Source: Ramazzottius varieornatus (Eukaryota > Tardigrada > Eutardigrada > Parachela > Ramazzottiidae). Taken from it: DNA of 64,000 nucleotides. Under the pieces are notes generated by a model. The model worked only from the letters and a program-made list of their open reading frames with translations, made no database searches and was not told the DNA's origin. The first letter of the stretch is position 1. Each line of letters begins with the position of its first letter. The stretch is taken from positions 4,082,448 to 4,146,447 of the forward strand of contig BDGG01000002.1 in the NCBI GenBank assembly GCA_001949185.1, read 5' to 3'. Positions 9,679 to 21,692 of this stretch are shown here, in pieces. A program made the translations under genes and the position numbers.

Positions 9679-12600
9679 ATGGACGATCACGACTCAGCAC
9701 CGAAGCGAAAAAAAAAGAAGAAAGCCCAGGTTGCAGATGCGCAAGACGTTCAAGATGTCGGTGATGCCGAAGCTAAAGGAGCTAACGATTCATTGCTGTC
9801 CGCTTTGAAAAAGAAGAAGTCGAAGAAATCGACTTCCGGCTCACTTCCGGAACGAGATGCCGAACCAGATAACGAGCTACACGGCCAAGACAATGTTCCA
9901 GACCTTCCCAAGAAAAGCAAGCGACAACGAACTACCGAGCAAATTCTCGTACCAGAAGTAGAGGAGCCTGTCTCACCTGATTCAGTGAATAACGATGCGG
10001 TCGGTGATCTGAACGTCAACCTTCCTTTGACGCCATCGAGCTCCTCACGGAAAAAGATAAAGCTCAAATCACCACTAGGTACTGTACCTGTGTCTTCTCC
10101 CAGTTTGACCGTATTCCATCGGATCATGGTCGTGTTCGGTTGTTTTTGTTGTTTTACCTGTTCGTATGTATCGCTCTTGCAGCTGTGTCTTCTCCAAAAG
10201 ATGCTGTTGTCCTTGAGCCGGCACATGTGCCACAAGCTACGCCGGCCCCACAAGCTGAGCAAGTCCTACAGCGAAGCAAACGAGGAAGAGGTCGACCTAA
10301 AGGTGCCAAAAACAAGCCGAAAACTAACGGATCTCACGATGAGTTGCCGAAGAAGACTCCGGGCAAGCGTGGACGACCGCCTGGTTCTCTGAATAAACGA
10401 CCTTTGATGAGACAGTCGGATTTTCTGGTTCCTGGCGGAGTGAGCAAGCGAAAGCCGAGGCGACCTCGTACCACCATTTCGAGCAAAAAGTCAGCTAAGA
10501 AGGATGCAGTAACGCTGAAGCGGGCTCCTACTTCCAGGCGGAAACGTCTCAAAAAAGAGCTGGACGAAGATGCAGAATGGGAACCGGAAGTGGGGGAGAG
10601 CGCTTTCGTGGTGGCGACCAAAGTTTTGAAGGCTCAGGTCAAGTTTCTTGTCAGGAAATGCGGAGCGTCGAAGAGATTCAAAGAGGCCGTCCAGCACCTT
10701 TGGCTGAGGTTCGTATAAAATTTTCTGTGGAATGGAACTAAACAGCTTCGTGAATGATACTGAACAGAGGTTTTATTGCTCAAATTTAAAAAGCGAAGAC
10801 TAGTTTGGAAATCAGCTGACTAACACAGGTGTTCATTTCAGTTATCTAACAGTGGCACTTCCGGACGTCAGTGAAGGAGTGGAAGGTACGCTGATGGCAG
10901 GCAACAGGTGGTTGAACGCTCTCCGCGATTCTGACTTCTGCCTTCTCCTAAACTGCAAAAGCGACTTCATGCGCAAGACCCTTCGCGGTTGGAAGCTCGA
11001 TCGGTTTTTATCCGGCGCCGAAATCGAAGTCCCGCCGCATGTCACCAAAAAACGCGCCGACAGAATGAAGTGGTTCAAGAAGAAAAATGGAGGAAGACCG
11101 AGTTTCAAATCAAAAACTTCAGAGTTGACACAGACCGAAATAGCGTTCGAAGTAACAGATCAAGTCTACGAACCAGCATACCACAGAAGCATCAACGTGG
11201 CGCCGGAAAGACTAACGATGACACGACTAGTCGCTTTGGTCGCTCTAGGCTTGTACGTATCAGAAGAGCGAATATTAATCAGTGATCTCCTTCGCTGGAT
11301 TCGTTGCATGCAGTTCCCTTACATAGACACTAAACTGAAGTCCAGAGAGGAACGGTCAACCTGGAGGCATTTGTACGGACAGAAAGAGTACGTGATGATG
11401 TCGTACAGTGATGTGGTGTTTCACATTCACCGACTGCATACGCTGCTGAACCTGGGTCCAGCTGCTTTCCCCGTGGTGTCGGTGGCACCGGTGGTTAAGA
11501 GGTTCGTGGAGGAGCTGAATTTGCCGAGGTCGTTTTTGGGGTACGTGATGGCGCTGATGGACAAGCTCAATCTGACGGAGTACACACTGGACCTGAGGGC
11601 GGCCGCGGGGTATATGAAGCAGCGAGCGTGTAATGTGGAAGCGCTGGTCATGGCGTGCATCTTCCATGCATTGAGGTTCATGTTCGGACTGGATGGAAAA
11701 GCCGAGAAGGCGATATCAGCGGAGACAGTAAAGTTGAGATGGCTGCTGATGACAGAGGCAAACGTGACGCTTTTCGACTTCCTGGTGCGTAAACTCATTT
11801 CTGCCTCCATTAACCTACCGTAGAAGATACCAATTTTCTCCCCAGTAGTGTACTGTATTCCATCGATAGTTCTGCGAATTACGTCATCAAGCCAGTGAAT
11901 TATACCCGCGCTGGTATCGCTGATTGTTTGATTGTCCCCCATCATTACACTTGACTGGGGAGCAGTCTTTGATTGAAGGTATACTTAGGTACTTTCTGTT
12001 CCCCGCCGGATGATACTTGCCACGACAGTCACGTGATTCGCAGAACTTTCGAGGGAATACAGTACATCTGCAGTTCGATCAACCAAAATCTTGAGACGTG
12101 AATGTACCCAGATCGTTTCCCAAGTGGCGCGCGCTCTCAGCCAGTAACAATGAAAATGTGCGGCACTGGAGAAACAGACCTGGGTGAAATCATTGGGCGT
12201 CGTCCACTTGCTGAATGTCATGAAGCTCGATGGTTTGTATCGTAATTATGGTCCTTAATTCCAAGTTTTTTTTAGGAATGGAAGCAGCATTTGGACGCGC
12301 GAAGAATTGTCCTCGGCCGCTTCACCAACATCACGCCGGCTTCCTCTGTTTCCTCCCGACTAGGTATGCTCAGCAAGAAAACCATGTCTTGGGGGAAGAT
12401 GGAGGAGGATCGACAGCATCCGGCTGACTACGTGACGCTACAAAAGTCTTTCCAGAATGACAACCATTGTCGTCCTTACAGGCCGAGCATGAAACTCAAA
12501 GACTACGGAAAGTTTGTCTTGCTACCGCCCACACTCCGACCATACCGCGCACACGCTGAGGCCTTAGCGGATACCAGTGACGCTCTGAGTTTAGAATTCG

Positions 12601-12992
12601 GCCAGTTCTCGCTTTCTCATGTGCTCATCGATGAAGTGCTAGCGAGCAAAGGACATCTTCCTCGTGAATGGAAGGTGCTGGAGGAAGAGAATAGATATGA
12701 ATGTCTGAAGTGCTTGGGTAGGCTGAAGGCCGCACAGGTTGTGTGCTATAATGAGGCATATCCGTTGAGGGCGCACAATAACCGGACAGGAACCAACTTT
12801 GCCCAAGTGAAGTTTGTCAGGTCGGACACGATGCAGTGGCTGATTAGGGTCATGGCGGACATGATTGAACAGGACCCGAAAGCCTTGTTGGGGGAAATTA
12901 TGTATCTAGAGATGGGACTGTATCCCCATAATAACTTTTGTAGAGCTTATGGACCATACAGGAACGACGTTTTGAAAATGCGTTCTGGTTAG
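9679..12992 (+). CDS. TAF1B: TAF1B / Rrn7-type RNA polymerase I initiation factor with N-terminal AT-hooks
   Basis: Predicted subunit of the Pol I selectivity factor (SL1/core factor), TFIIB-like, acting at rDNA promoters in the nucleolus. Exons: 9679-10078, 10183-10708, 10842-11784, 12276-12992 (861 residues, in frame). The C-terminal 600 residues match TAF1B: the block across the exon 2/3 junction (VLKAQVKFLVRKCGASKRF, then HLW-LSYL), the cyclin-like segment with ELNLPRSFLGYV, and FDFLEWKQHL across the exon 3/4 junction. The first 250 residues are unlike vertebrate TAF1B: Lys-rich, with AT-hooks GRGRPKG (residues 168-174) and KRGRPPG (195-201), and no CxxC zinc ribbon. AT-hooks and the TAF1B homology share exon 2, so this is one protein. 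Human TAF1B is about 590 residues. The start follows an acceptor-like AG by one base. Confidence 0.85.
12095..12205. repeat. Palindromic element family A, copy 3 (TAF1B intron 3)
   Basis: Core CAAGTGGCGCGCGCTCTCAG, CAGCCAGTAACAATGA and the degenerate right arm TGCGGCACTGGAG, inside the 491-bp intron 11785-12275. Confidence 0.75.
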
Positions 12993-13334
12993 ATTTTCCT
13001 GTTGAACTTTCCTGTACTGTCTTTTAAACTGGTATAGTTTTTTGACACTGGTTCGATTCTTCGTTCCTTGCTCAGTCTCTCTGATTTGTATTGTAAAGTT
13101 TTCTTAACCAGTCGCAGTTGAGTTCTGATAGTTATAACAAGTAAAAAAATCGAAGGTAAACAAGTTGTTATCTTTACCGACGTTGTTATATTTACGCGGA
13201 GAATGAAGTTTCCGTTTTGAAGGGCAGAGTCCGCCACGCAAACTCGTCGACGGACTTCGCGGCGTACTTCCTTGAAATTTTGGCATCGGATGCTTGTTTG
13301 CTGGTGCATTCATCTGTTCTCTTGGTTTTAGGAG
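12993..13334. other. Intergenic, TAF1B to SLC26 gene 1
   Basis: About 340 bp holding the 3' end of TAF1B and the presumed promoter of the next gene. It ends in a T-rich tract and AG four bases before the SLC26 ATG. Nothing else recognised. Confidence 0.4.
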
Positions 13335-16300
13335 ATGGGACAGCCGGAAGAAATTGTGGAAGTGCATGAGGAAACACCTTGGGGTCTGTTGGAAACTTCA
13401 CTGAGATCAAGATGGAGGACCAAGCTAAAGAAGAACAGATGCAGCAAGGACTGCGTGAAACGATCAGTCATCAGTATTGTACCGGCACTCGGATGGCTGG
13501 CGAACTACGACATTAAGAAACACCTGGTGGGAGATTTCATTTCCGGTAGGTGGATCGTTCTCCGTTGGATGTAGGGAGCAGTGCGTTCAATATCCCCGTT
13601 CACCGCAAAAGAGACTGACTTTTGCATGTTGCGTCTTATCCGCTTTGCAGGCTGTACGGTTGCCATCCTCAGCATACCTCAAGGGATGGGATATGGTGTT
13701 CTCGCTGGTGCGGATGCAATTCATGGACTGTAAGTGACAAAACTCCTGGTTGGTACTCCTACGGTCGGGTTCTGTGCAGTACTATGAAACACTGAATTAC
13801 TCGTATCAAGTTGTGGGATATATCAGAGGCGGAAGTATGACTTGTCCCTTCTCGAAGCAACACATTTAAAATTTTTCGCGAGTTTGTTTCTGCTCTTCGC
13901 TGTTCTCCTTGTTGTTTTGTGATGTTTTGTCCACCAAAAATCCTCTTTTCACGGCAGCAAGAACTAGGTCTTCGCGTTGACAAGGGAAGGAGAAAGCCGG
14001 GTTTGAAGTCAAAGGGGGAAGTCATTTTCGCTGCTTTTGCATTTTTTTTCTCCCGGCACTGACCTCATCAACTTCAAAGCGATTCTTGTCACACTGTAGA
14101 CCAAAGTTGGGTCTTTATTATGGCCGTCAAATGTTTTCTGATTGCAGCTTGTGGAATTTGAAAAACAAGAATTTCCGTTTTTCCGCGTGTAAAACCAGCT
14201 TTCAAAGTGCGCCACTTTAGTGAGGTAGTTAGTACTGAAATCTTCTCGTCTCACGGACTTCCTGAAAACCTTTGGTAGCATGTTCGGTAGATGTATGAGG
14301 CTGTGTTCTATTTCTAACCGAAGTTGATGAGCGACCAAACTCTCAGGGCCCTCGCGGGGCAAGATTTAATGTCTGAACTCGTGGCCAAGTTTCCACTCGG
14401 ATAACTTTGGCACCCCATACTTCAAAAAAACTTGATAGTGCTTTTGAGAAAACGTTTACTGGAGTAAGTTTTGCAGACATTATCAGATTTTCGAAGAGAG
14501 TTGGGCGCTCGAAAAGTTTGTTTTCCCGAAAGTGACGGGTTTTTCATAGGGCAGTCACTTTCGCTAAACTGAATTTGCTCCTCGACGAACACCGAAGATT
14601 TGAACGTCCATGAGTACGTTTGAAAGCCGAATGATGATGCATCATATCGCGAAAAGTTTTGGATAAAACACTTCGCTCAAACGGAAGAAAACATTTTTTG
14701 AAGTTGGTGGTCGGAAACGGGGGACAAGTCATACTTCCGCACCTAATACTAATTATTTGTCTTTCAGTTACGCCTCTTTCTATCCTCTCTTAATCTACAG
14801 TCTTCTTTGCACATCTCGACATGTTTCTGTCGGTGAGTCTCAAGCGTCCCGGGGTTCCCGTCAAATACTGAATTTACAGATGTTTATTTCTTTCACTTTG
14901 AAGGTGTTGCATCCGTAGTTAGCTTGATGGGCGGCAGTATTGTGCAGTCGCTGGGAACAGAGTTTTATACCATGGGCCCCTCCGTCGGCAACTTCGGACT
15001 GAATAGTACTCTGGAGTCGGCCAACCACACGGCGCCCCACGACATTCCGCTGCATTTCCGAGTGCAGATAACGATGGCAGTTACCCTTGCCGTTGGAGTG
15101 TGGCAGGTACAGTGGAAGGCACTTGTCGAACTATTCCGTAAAGGTTTCAGATAATAATTCCGGCCTTTTTCTTGCAGTTGCTGCTGGGAGTCTTTCGTGC
15201 AGGGTACTTGGCCGTCTTCCTTTCCGATTATGTGATCAAAGGCTTCACGTGTGCCGCCGCCTTCCATGTCTGCTCCTACCAGCTGACACTAATCCTGGGC
15301 TTGAGGAATGTCCGACAAAAGAATGGCCCGTTGAAGCTCATTTATGTGAGCCAATTTGGAAGTGCTGGGTTTGAGCATTCCTGTTGATGCAACCCGTGAG
15401 CTTGCACGCTTTTGTTTTGTTGCAGTTTTACTACGATCTGTTCTCTCAACTACACTCCACTCACGTCCCCACCTTGGTGTTCTCTCTCGTCTGCATCACT
15501 GTTCTCCTCCTGGCCAGGATTTTCATCACTCAGAACCCGAAAGTGACCAAACGGCTGAAGATTCCATTTCCTACCGAACTCATCGTGGTGAGTGAACACT
15601 CTCATGCGAGCGTCTGTGTAGTGGTCTGACGTCATCGCGAGGTTCTTCCATGGGGCTAGTGTTCAGGCTTCTTCCTCCTTTCTAGATTATGGTCGCCACC
15701 CTGGTCTCTTACCTTATGGATCTCGAAAACACTTACAACATAAAGATCATCAAACACATTCCCACCGGTCTTCCCATTCCACAACCACCACTCCAGTCTC
15801 TGATACCCAAAGTTTTCTTCCGCAGCTTCGCCCTGGCTGTTATCTCCTCCTCGGTCGTGATCTCCTTAGGCAAGATCTTCGCCACCAAGCATCAGTACAA
15901 GATTGACGCGAACCAAGAACTGATCGCATGTGGAACAGCCAACATCTTCGGTTCCTTCTTCCATTGCGTCCCAGCTTCCGCTGGTCTCTCTCGGTCTGCC
16001 GTACAAGAAGCCGCGGGCGGCTCCACTCAGCTGGTCAGTCTCATCTCGGCGTCCATCATGCTAACGGTCCTTCTGCTGTTCGGGAAGTACCTCGAGCCTT
16101 TACCCAGAGCGTGCCTGGGTGCGGTGATCATGGTGGCGCTGTTGAATATGTTGATGAGCGTGACGGAAGTGAGGAGGTTTTGGCGGGTGTCGCTGGTCGA
16201 TGCTAGTATTTTCCTGGTCAGTTTATGCGCCACGCTTTTCCTGGATATGGACATTGGTCTGGCTGTCGCTGTGTTCTACTCGTTGGTGGTTTTCGCGTTC

Positions 16301-17073
16301 CGAATGCAGTATGCTAAAGTGGAAGAGATTGGAAGGGTGCGGAATACCACGGACAGATTTCTTTCAGTGAAAAAACCAACGGTAAGTTCCAGGTCGCTTG
16401 AGAAGTTGTCCAGCTTTGTCTGTTCATTTCGTCTATTTTTAGGTGGAACGGATTCCTCGGCTCAAGATATTCCGTCTTTACGGTCCGCTGTATTCCGGTA
16501 ACGCGGAAAGCTTTGCGATGAAGATACGAAAGTCAGTATCGAACAGTAGTGTGTCCACCAAAGAGTCTCCGTTAGTCCTTTGTGGAAAGGCTCTGCCGGA
16601 GGCTGCCCCACTGGCGCAGACCGATGGTGACCTGGAAGATACTATCCTGTCCGCCGGTTACGATGAGACTTTGACTAGTGAATTGGGAGAAGGTATCCCA
16701 GAAGCCAAGTCTCCGAATGGATTTCTCGTTCACGCAAAACAAGGAACATCGGTTGTGGTGATAGACTGTTCGGCTGTTTCCTTCGTCGATGTGGTTGGAA
16801 CGGAGAACTTGAAGTTTCTTGCTAAAGACTGCGCGAAGAATAATCTGACACTTGCTTTTTCTGGTTGTTCAGGTAAGAGCACGTTACTCGTTCGCGAATA
16901 GGAAAAGCTTTCCGTCAGTTTTCCCATGATTACGCATTGTTTGTATCTTAGACGACGTACGGAATACTCTGCGGTTCTCCGGTGTTGTACCGCGTAGCGG
17001 TGACGAAGTCCTCTCCGAGAACCTTTCGACTACTGTACGACACTTTACTGAGAAGGAACAACCGGGAGCGTGA
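13335..17073 (+). CDS. SLC26 family anion transporter, tandem copy 1
   Basis: Predicted multispanning anion exchanger (sulfate, chloride, bicarbonate or oxalate class) with a cytoplasmic STAS domain. Exons: 13335-13545, 13651-13729, 14768-14832, 14904-15106, 15178-15345, 15426-15587, 15686-16381, 16443-16872, 16952-17073 (711 residues). Family signatures: the early helix SIPQGMGYGVLAG, NQELIACGTANIFGSFF, LSRSAVQEAAGG and LEPLPRACLGAVIM. The STAS domain begins in exon 8 (RLKIFRLYGPLYSGNAE) and includes VIDCSAVSFVDVVG, interrupted by the usual variable acidic insert. Intron 2 is about 1 kb, the others short. The ATG follows TTTTAG by three bases. Substrate cannot be told from sequence. The closest mammalian relatives in appearance are SLC26A5/A6. 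Confidence 0.95.
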
Positions 17074-17779
17074 TACTCGTCTTTTTCTTGTTGATCTCTT
17101 TTGGCCCACTAACCCTGTTCCCTCTGTTTGATTTTCTGACTTATTCCGTTTCACAGTGATTGCGACGTCAGCTTCCGTTGAGACAGCTGTGCAGAACCCG
17201 ACGGGACGGACGGTATTCTGCTGGCAAACACTGTGTCCGTTTGATACTTACGTCTCACTTCTTCTCATTTACTGGTCTTGAACTCCACGACGATGTCGTA
17301 TGATACGCTCCGTACCGGTTAGTTATCTATGCGAAGTACTACCAGTGATCTCGGTACTACTGTCACAAACAGCCAGAAAACGCCGAACCGGCATGACCTA
17401 ACATACCAAAATCAACCCTTTTACGTTCCTACATCACTTACAAGTTATAGCCTTACGTTTCCGGCAAACAATCCGTGAGTAAAGTCGAAAACAAAATCCG
17501 GTTTTGAGACTATTTAATTTTCTTGAGAAACGACTTTCCTTTACTGCTGGCGGTAATATTTACGATGGCATCTGGCTGCCTGCCACATGCATGGCTCGAT
17601 TAATCTTCTGCTGTCACTGTCAATGAAATTTGTGGTAGCAAGGCTTCTGTGTGCGACCGTACGAGTCTAAGCACGTGCGTAAGGTAAGCGCCATATTGGC
17701 GTAATAATACGGACCTGCAAACGTAACTGTTTGATGTCCCGTAACTTCTAACCGTTCCGCTGTGCTTCAGGACAAGAGC
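17074..17779. other. Intergenic between the two SLC26 copies
   Basis: About 700 bp with no coding signal I can support. The last bases before 17780 form a pyrimidine-rich acceptor-like sequence (TGTGCTTCAG). Confidence 0.4.
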
Positions 17780-20700
17780 ATGTTTAAATGCGGACCATAT
17801 CAGGCAAGGAAGATCGTGTACAAGGATGCGAGGATAGCGCCTGGAGGATTATCTGGTTCGTGCGTTTGTGCTTACTTCCGGTGCGACGGATCTTAATTAC
17901 TGCCAGTTATACTGCAAACAGCGAATAGCAAGAAGTATGTGGATCTTGATTGCTGACCAATGGACGCCTATCCTGTAATTGTGCTCACTATCTTTTAGAC
18001 ATCAGACAGAACGAGATGGTGACCGAAGAGGGAGAAGTGGTGACGCCATGGAAAAGTTTGAAAACCTCAGTGAGGCGGAGAGCTTCTGATAAGCTACGGT
18101 CTGTGGAATGCAGCGGAGAGTATATAAGGAAGTCTGTAGTTGGCGTGTTCCCCATCTTCGGCTGGCTGTTCCATTATGATATCAAAAAGAATCTGCTACC
18201 GGACGTGATCTCCGGTAAGCGGGGTGGCATTCTTCATTCTGCGTTGTCCATATACAAGTACACGACTTCGGTTTTGCAGGCTGCACCGTCGCCATATTGA
18301 GTATCCCGCAAGGTAGATAACGTGTGGTGTTATAGACAGCGTTTGTACAAGGCTCCTGATTACTACCTTGAACTTTGATCAATTAGGAATGGCTTACGGT
18401 GTTCTGGCCGGAGTGGAGTCTATCCATGGCTTGTGAGTTAAGATTCACGAAGACAGACATCGAATGGGCATTTTGTTATTTGAATCCGACAGAATCTAAT
18501 ATTTGCTGCAGGTACGCGTCCTTCTTCCCGGTCCTCATATACACAATATTCTGCACATCCCACCATGCCTCTGTAGGTGAGATAGATCTTTTGGACGGTG
18601 CAGTACTGTTCGGGTAACCGAATGCGACCGGGTGATTATCTTTTGCAGGGACATTTTCTGTCGTCAGTTTGATGACTTCCGGGATCGTTCAGACGGTGGG
18701 CACGGAGCTCTTCATTCGGCGGAACGCTTCCGGGTATCATGCGAGCAACTATACTGACACAGTAATGGATCTCAAAGACATCCCACTGGATATCAGGATA
18801 CAAGTTGCCGTAGCGGTCACTTTGGCCGTTGGAATATGGCAGGTTGGTTCCACCATGGTATTTGAATATTCTTTGGTCATGTTCGTATTCTGTTGTATAA
18901 AGAAGGCGTAAAGTGCTGGTGGATTTCAGGCTCTAATGGGCATACTTCGCATTGGTTATCTTGCTGTTTTTCTGTCCGACCATCTGGTCAAAGGGTACGA
19001 AACGCAAGCTTTGCCTTTCGTTTAAGAGATCTTTGATCGCAGAAGTATTGCTATAATTATACGCCACCTCCCTCATACTGTAGGTTTACATGTGCGGCTG
19101 CGTTCCACGTCTTTACAAGCCAAGTCTCATTGGTGTTTGGGATGAAGAATCTGAAACAAAGAAACGGACCACTCAAGCTTGTCTATGTAAGTTCGTTGCG
19201 GTTATCACAATCGACAAGGCCTTTTGAATCTGTGAGTGCCATCGATGAATAATACTCATCGTGCTTGCAGTTCTATTACGACTTCTTCGCCCAGATTATG
19301 ACCGTCCACGTACCCACATTGATCATATCATGTGTCTGCATTGTCCTGCTCTACCTCACCAGAGTGATGATCAACCAAAATTCTCGCGTTATGAAGATCA
19401 TAAAGATACCTTTCCCTATGGAGCTAATCGTGGTAAGTTCATTATCATACGAAGCGATACCGAAAGCAGCACGGATGATACCATTTTTCATCCAACCTTT
19501 TCATTTTGCAGATTATCTTCGCCACGCTGATATCGTATTACATGGACCTCGAAGGTGCGTGGGGTGTCTCCATCGTCAAGAACATTCCCACCGGTCTTCC
19601 AGCTCCCCATGTCCCATACTACGCCATCATCCCCGACATTCTTGGGCGGACCTTCGCTCTGTCTGTCGTGGCTTCCTCCGTTCTCATCTCCCTGGCCAAG
19701 ATCTTCGCCACGAAGCACCGGTACAAAGTCAGCGCCAACCAAGAGTTAATAGCCAACGGTGCCGGTAACATCTTCGGGTCCTTCTTCCTGTGTATTCCAA
19801 CAACAGGCGCACTTGCTCGTTCGGCTGTCCAAGAGGCCGTCGGTGGCGCTACGCAGTTAGTCAGCTTGGTCTCAGCTGTGATCATACTTGTGGTACTGTT
19901 AGCATTAGGGAAGTTTCTAAACCCTTTACCAAGGGCGTGCTTGGGCGCGATCATCATGGTAGCCTTGATCAACATGCTGAAGGGCGTGTTGGAAGTGAAG
20001 AAGCTTTGGAAGGTATCGCTGATTGATGCATCCATCTTCATGGTGACGCTGCTGGCAACGTTGCTGTTGGATGTGGATTACGGACTGGCCATTGGTGTGC
20101 TGTATTCGCTTCTGACGTTTGCCTTTAGAATGCAGTATGGAAAGGTGTCGGTGCTGGGGAAGGTGCGGGGTACCGAGGACGAGGTGAGACCTGTTGAAGA
20201 TCCAACGGTAAGAAACGTGAAATATTTGACTTGTGGGCTGTGAAGCGTGAAGTGCAGGAATGAACTTCCGGTGATGGCGCCTCCGGTATTTTCTGGGTAT
20301 ATCTGGTATATCTTGAATTTCAAACGCTTTTTCAGGTTGATGAGTTTGCCGGTGCCAGGGTTTTCCGGCTGTACGGTCCTTTGTATTCCGGCAACGCAGA
20401 AGCCTTCATCTCGAAGATTCGTCGGGCAATGACGCCAGTCCCAGGAGCGGCACGAGTAGCCTCCAGTTACCTAACGCCGGTTCCCGAGGCAGAGATTCCC
20501 GTAGAACCGGCCAGCAACGGTAGCGTTGAGTCTAATGCCGGCTTTGAACCGGACCTGGAGGCGAATGCCCACACCGGGGTTACCAGGAGACCTAGTACTG
20601 CTGACCAGCGAAGGAATGTCAGTACGGTGGTCGACGGAGACGGCATACACGCGGAAGCGACCAGCTTGAAGCCGCTAAGCGTCATTGTGATAGACTGCAG

Positions 20701-20981
20701 CACGATCAACTTCGTGGATGTGGTCGGGGCGGAGAACTTGCAGAGCTTGGGAAGGGAGTGCAAGAAGAAGGAGATAAAGTTGGCTCTTGTGAATTGCTCA
20801 GGTACGACTGTTGGTCTGGTCCCGGTCTGAAATATTATCAATGTGCTGCTGTCTTGCAGAGCCAGTCTACAATACGCTGGTCTTATCCGGTATTTTATCC
20901 TTCGTACCTCGCGACAACTTTTACAAAAGTGTCACAGAAGCCGTGGAGCACCTTCTTCCTTCGGACCATGACAGACTATGA
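17780..20981 (+). CDS. SLC26 family anion transporter, tandem copy 2
   Basis: Second SLC26 gene, same strand and architecture as its neighbour. Exons: 17780-17855, 17999-18214, 18280-18312, 18387-18432, 18512-18576, 18649-18842, 18930-18994, 19084-19186, 19271-19432, 19512-20207, 20336-20801, 20860-20981 (747 residues, in frame). It shares SIPQGMAYGVLAGVES, NQELIANGAGNIFGSFF, LNPLPRACLGAIIM and the STAS motifs RLYGPLYSGNAEAF and VIDCSTINFVDVVG. Exon sizes are largely identical to copy 1 (65, 162, 696 and 122 nt). Two of its introns (after 18312 and after 18994) interrupt exons that are whole in copy 1 (33+46=79 nt; 65+103=168 nt). The N-terminus carries an extra first exon. The sequences differ enough throughout that the duplication looks old. 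Confidence 0.95.
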
Positions 20982-21692
20982 ACTGTCCCAGTCATTTACT
21001 GCTTTTGGAACGCTTACTCTTTTATCTTTTGACAACTGCTTGGGTGATTTTGGTGCGTACCGTACTCCTCACGGCTCGTATTAGAAACTGTTTTAGTTTT
21101 TGATTCTATGAAAAAAGTATTGTGACTTATCTTCGAGTGTCTCCGTTTCACGTGCGAAAAATCGAAAACGACTATTTGGCCCGGAACTTAGCCTTACAGC
21201 AGAGCAGCGCTTACAGCAGGGTCTGCAGTGTGGTGGTATTTGACGGGAGAGCTGAGCGTCGTCTGGTAACCAGGAAGTGGTTATCTTCTAGCTCTGTACG
21301 CGCACGTGCTGGAGAAACTTCCATTAGCCTTTAAGAAATCTTTCATCTTCGAGCGTAACCTGCTTCACAAGGAACCGATGGTTTGAACCTGAGAACTGTC
21401 TGGATGATTTCATTGGGATGCGACGCGGAGATCATTTCCGCCATATGGACGACTTCTGTTTCGGGTTTGAAAGTCGTACTTTAATGACTTAATCATTATT
21501 GTGGTTTGATCAACAAATCAACGTTTCTCAAGATGGACGAATTTTGGTTTCGTTGAAATCATTATACCTTTTGCCTTCTTCTCCATTCGGGGATTTTCTG
21601 GGAGGAGTAGTGGAGTACCTTCTCATTCGGTTTGCTCAAGAATATCGGAATTTTGCCTGCTCTGGAATTTCGGGTTGATCCATCTCTCAGAC
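20982..21692. other. Intergenic, SLC26 copy 2 to TMEM69
   Basis: About 710 bp. I saw no gene. An acceptor-like CTCTCAG stands two bases before the TMEM69 ATG. Confidence 0.4.

Noticed and set aside
9750-10262. 170-codon minus-strand frame
   Set aside because: It is antisense to the low-complexity Lys/Ser-rich part of TAF1B exon 1, a typical shadow frame.
11427-11945. 172-codon minus-strand frame
   Set aside because: Antisense to TAF1B exon 3, whose sense strand carries clear homology.
13048-13062. GGTTCGATTCTT, like a tRNA B box
   Set aside because: No matching A box, acceptor stem or cloverleaf pairing around it.
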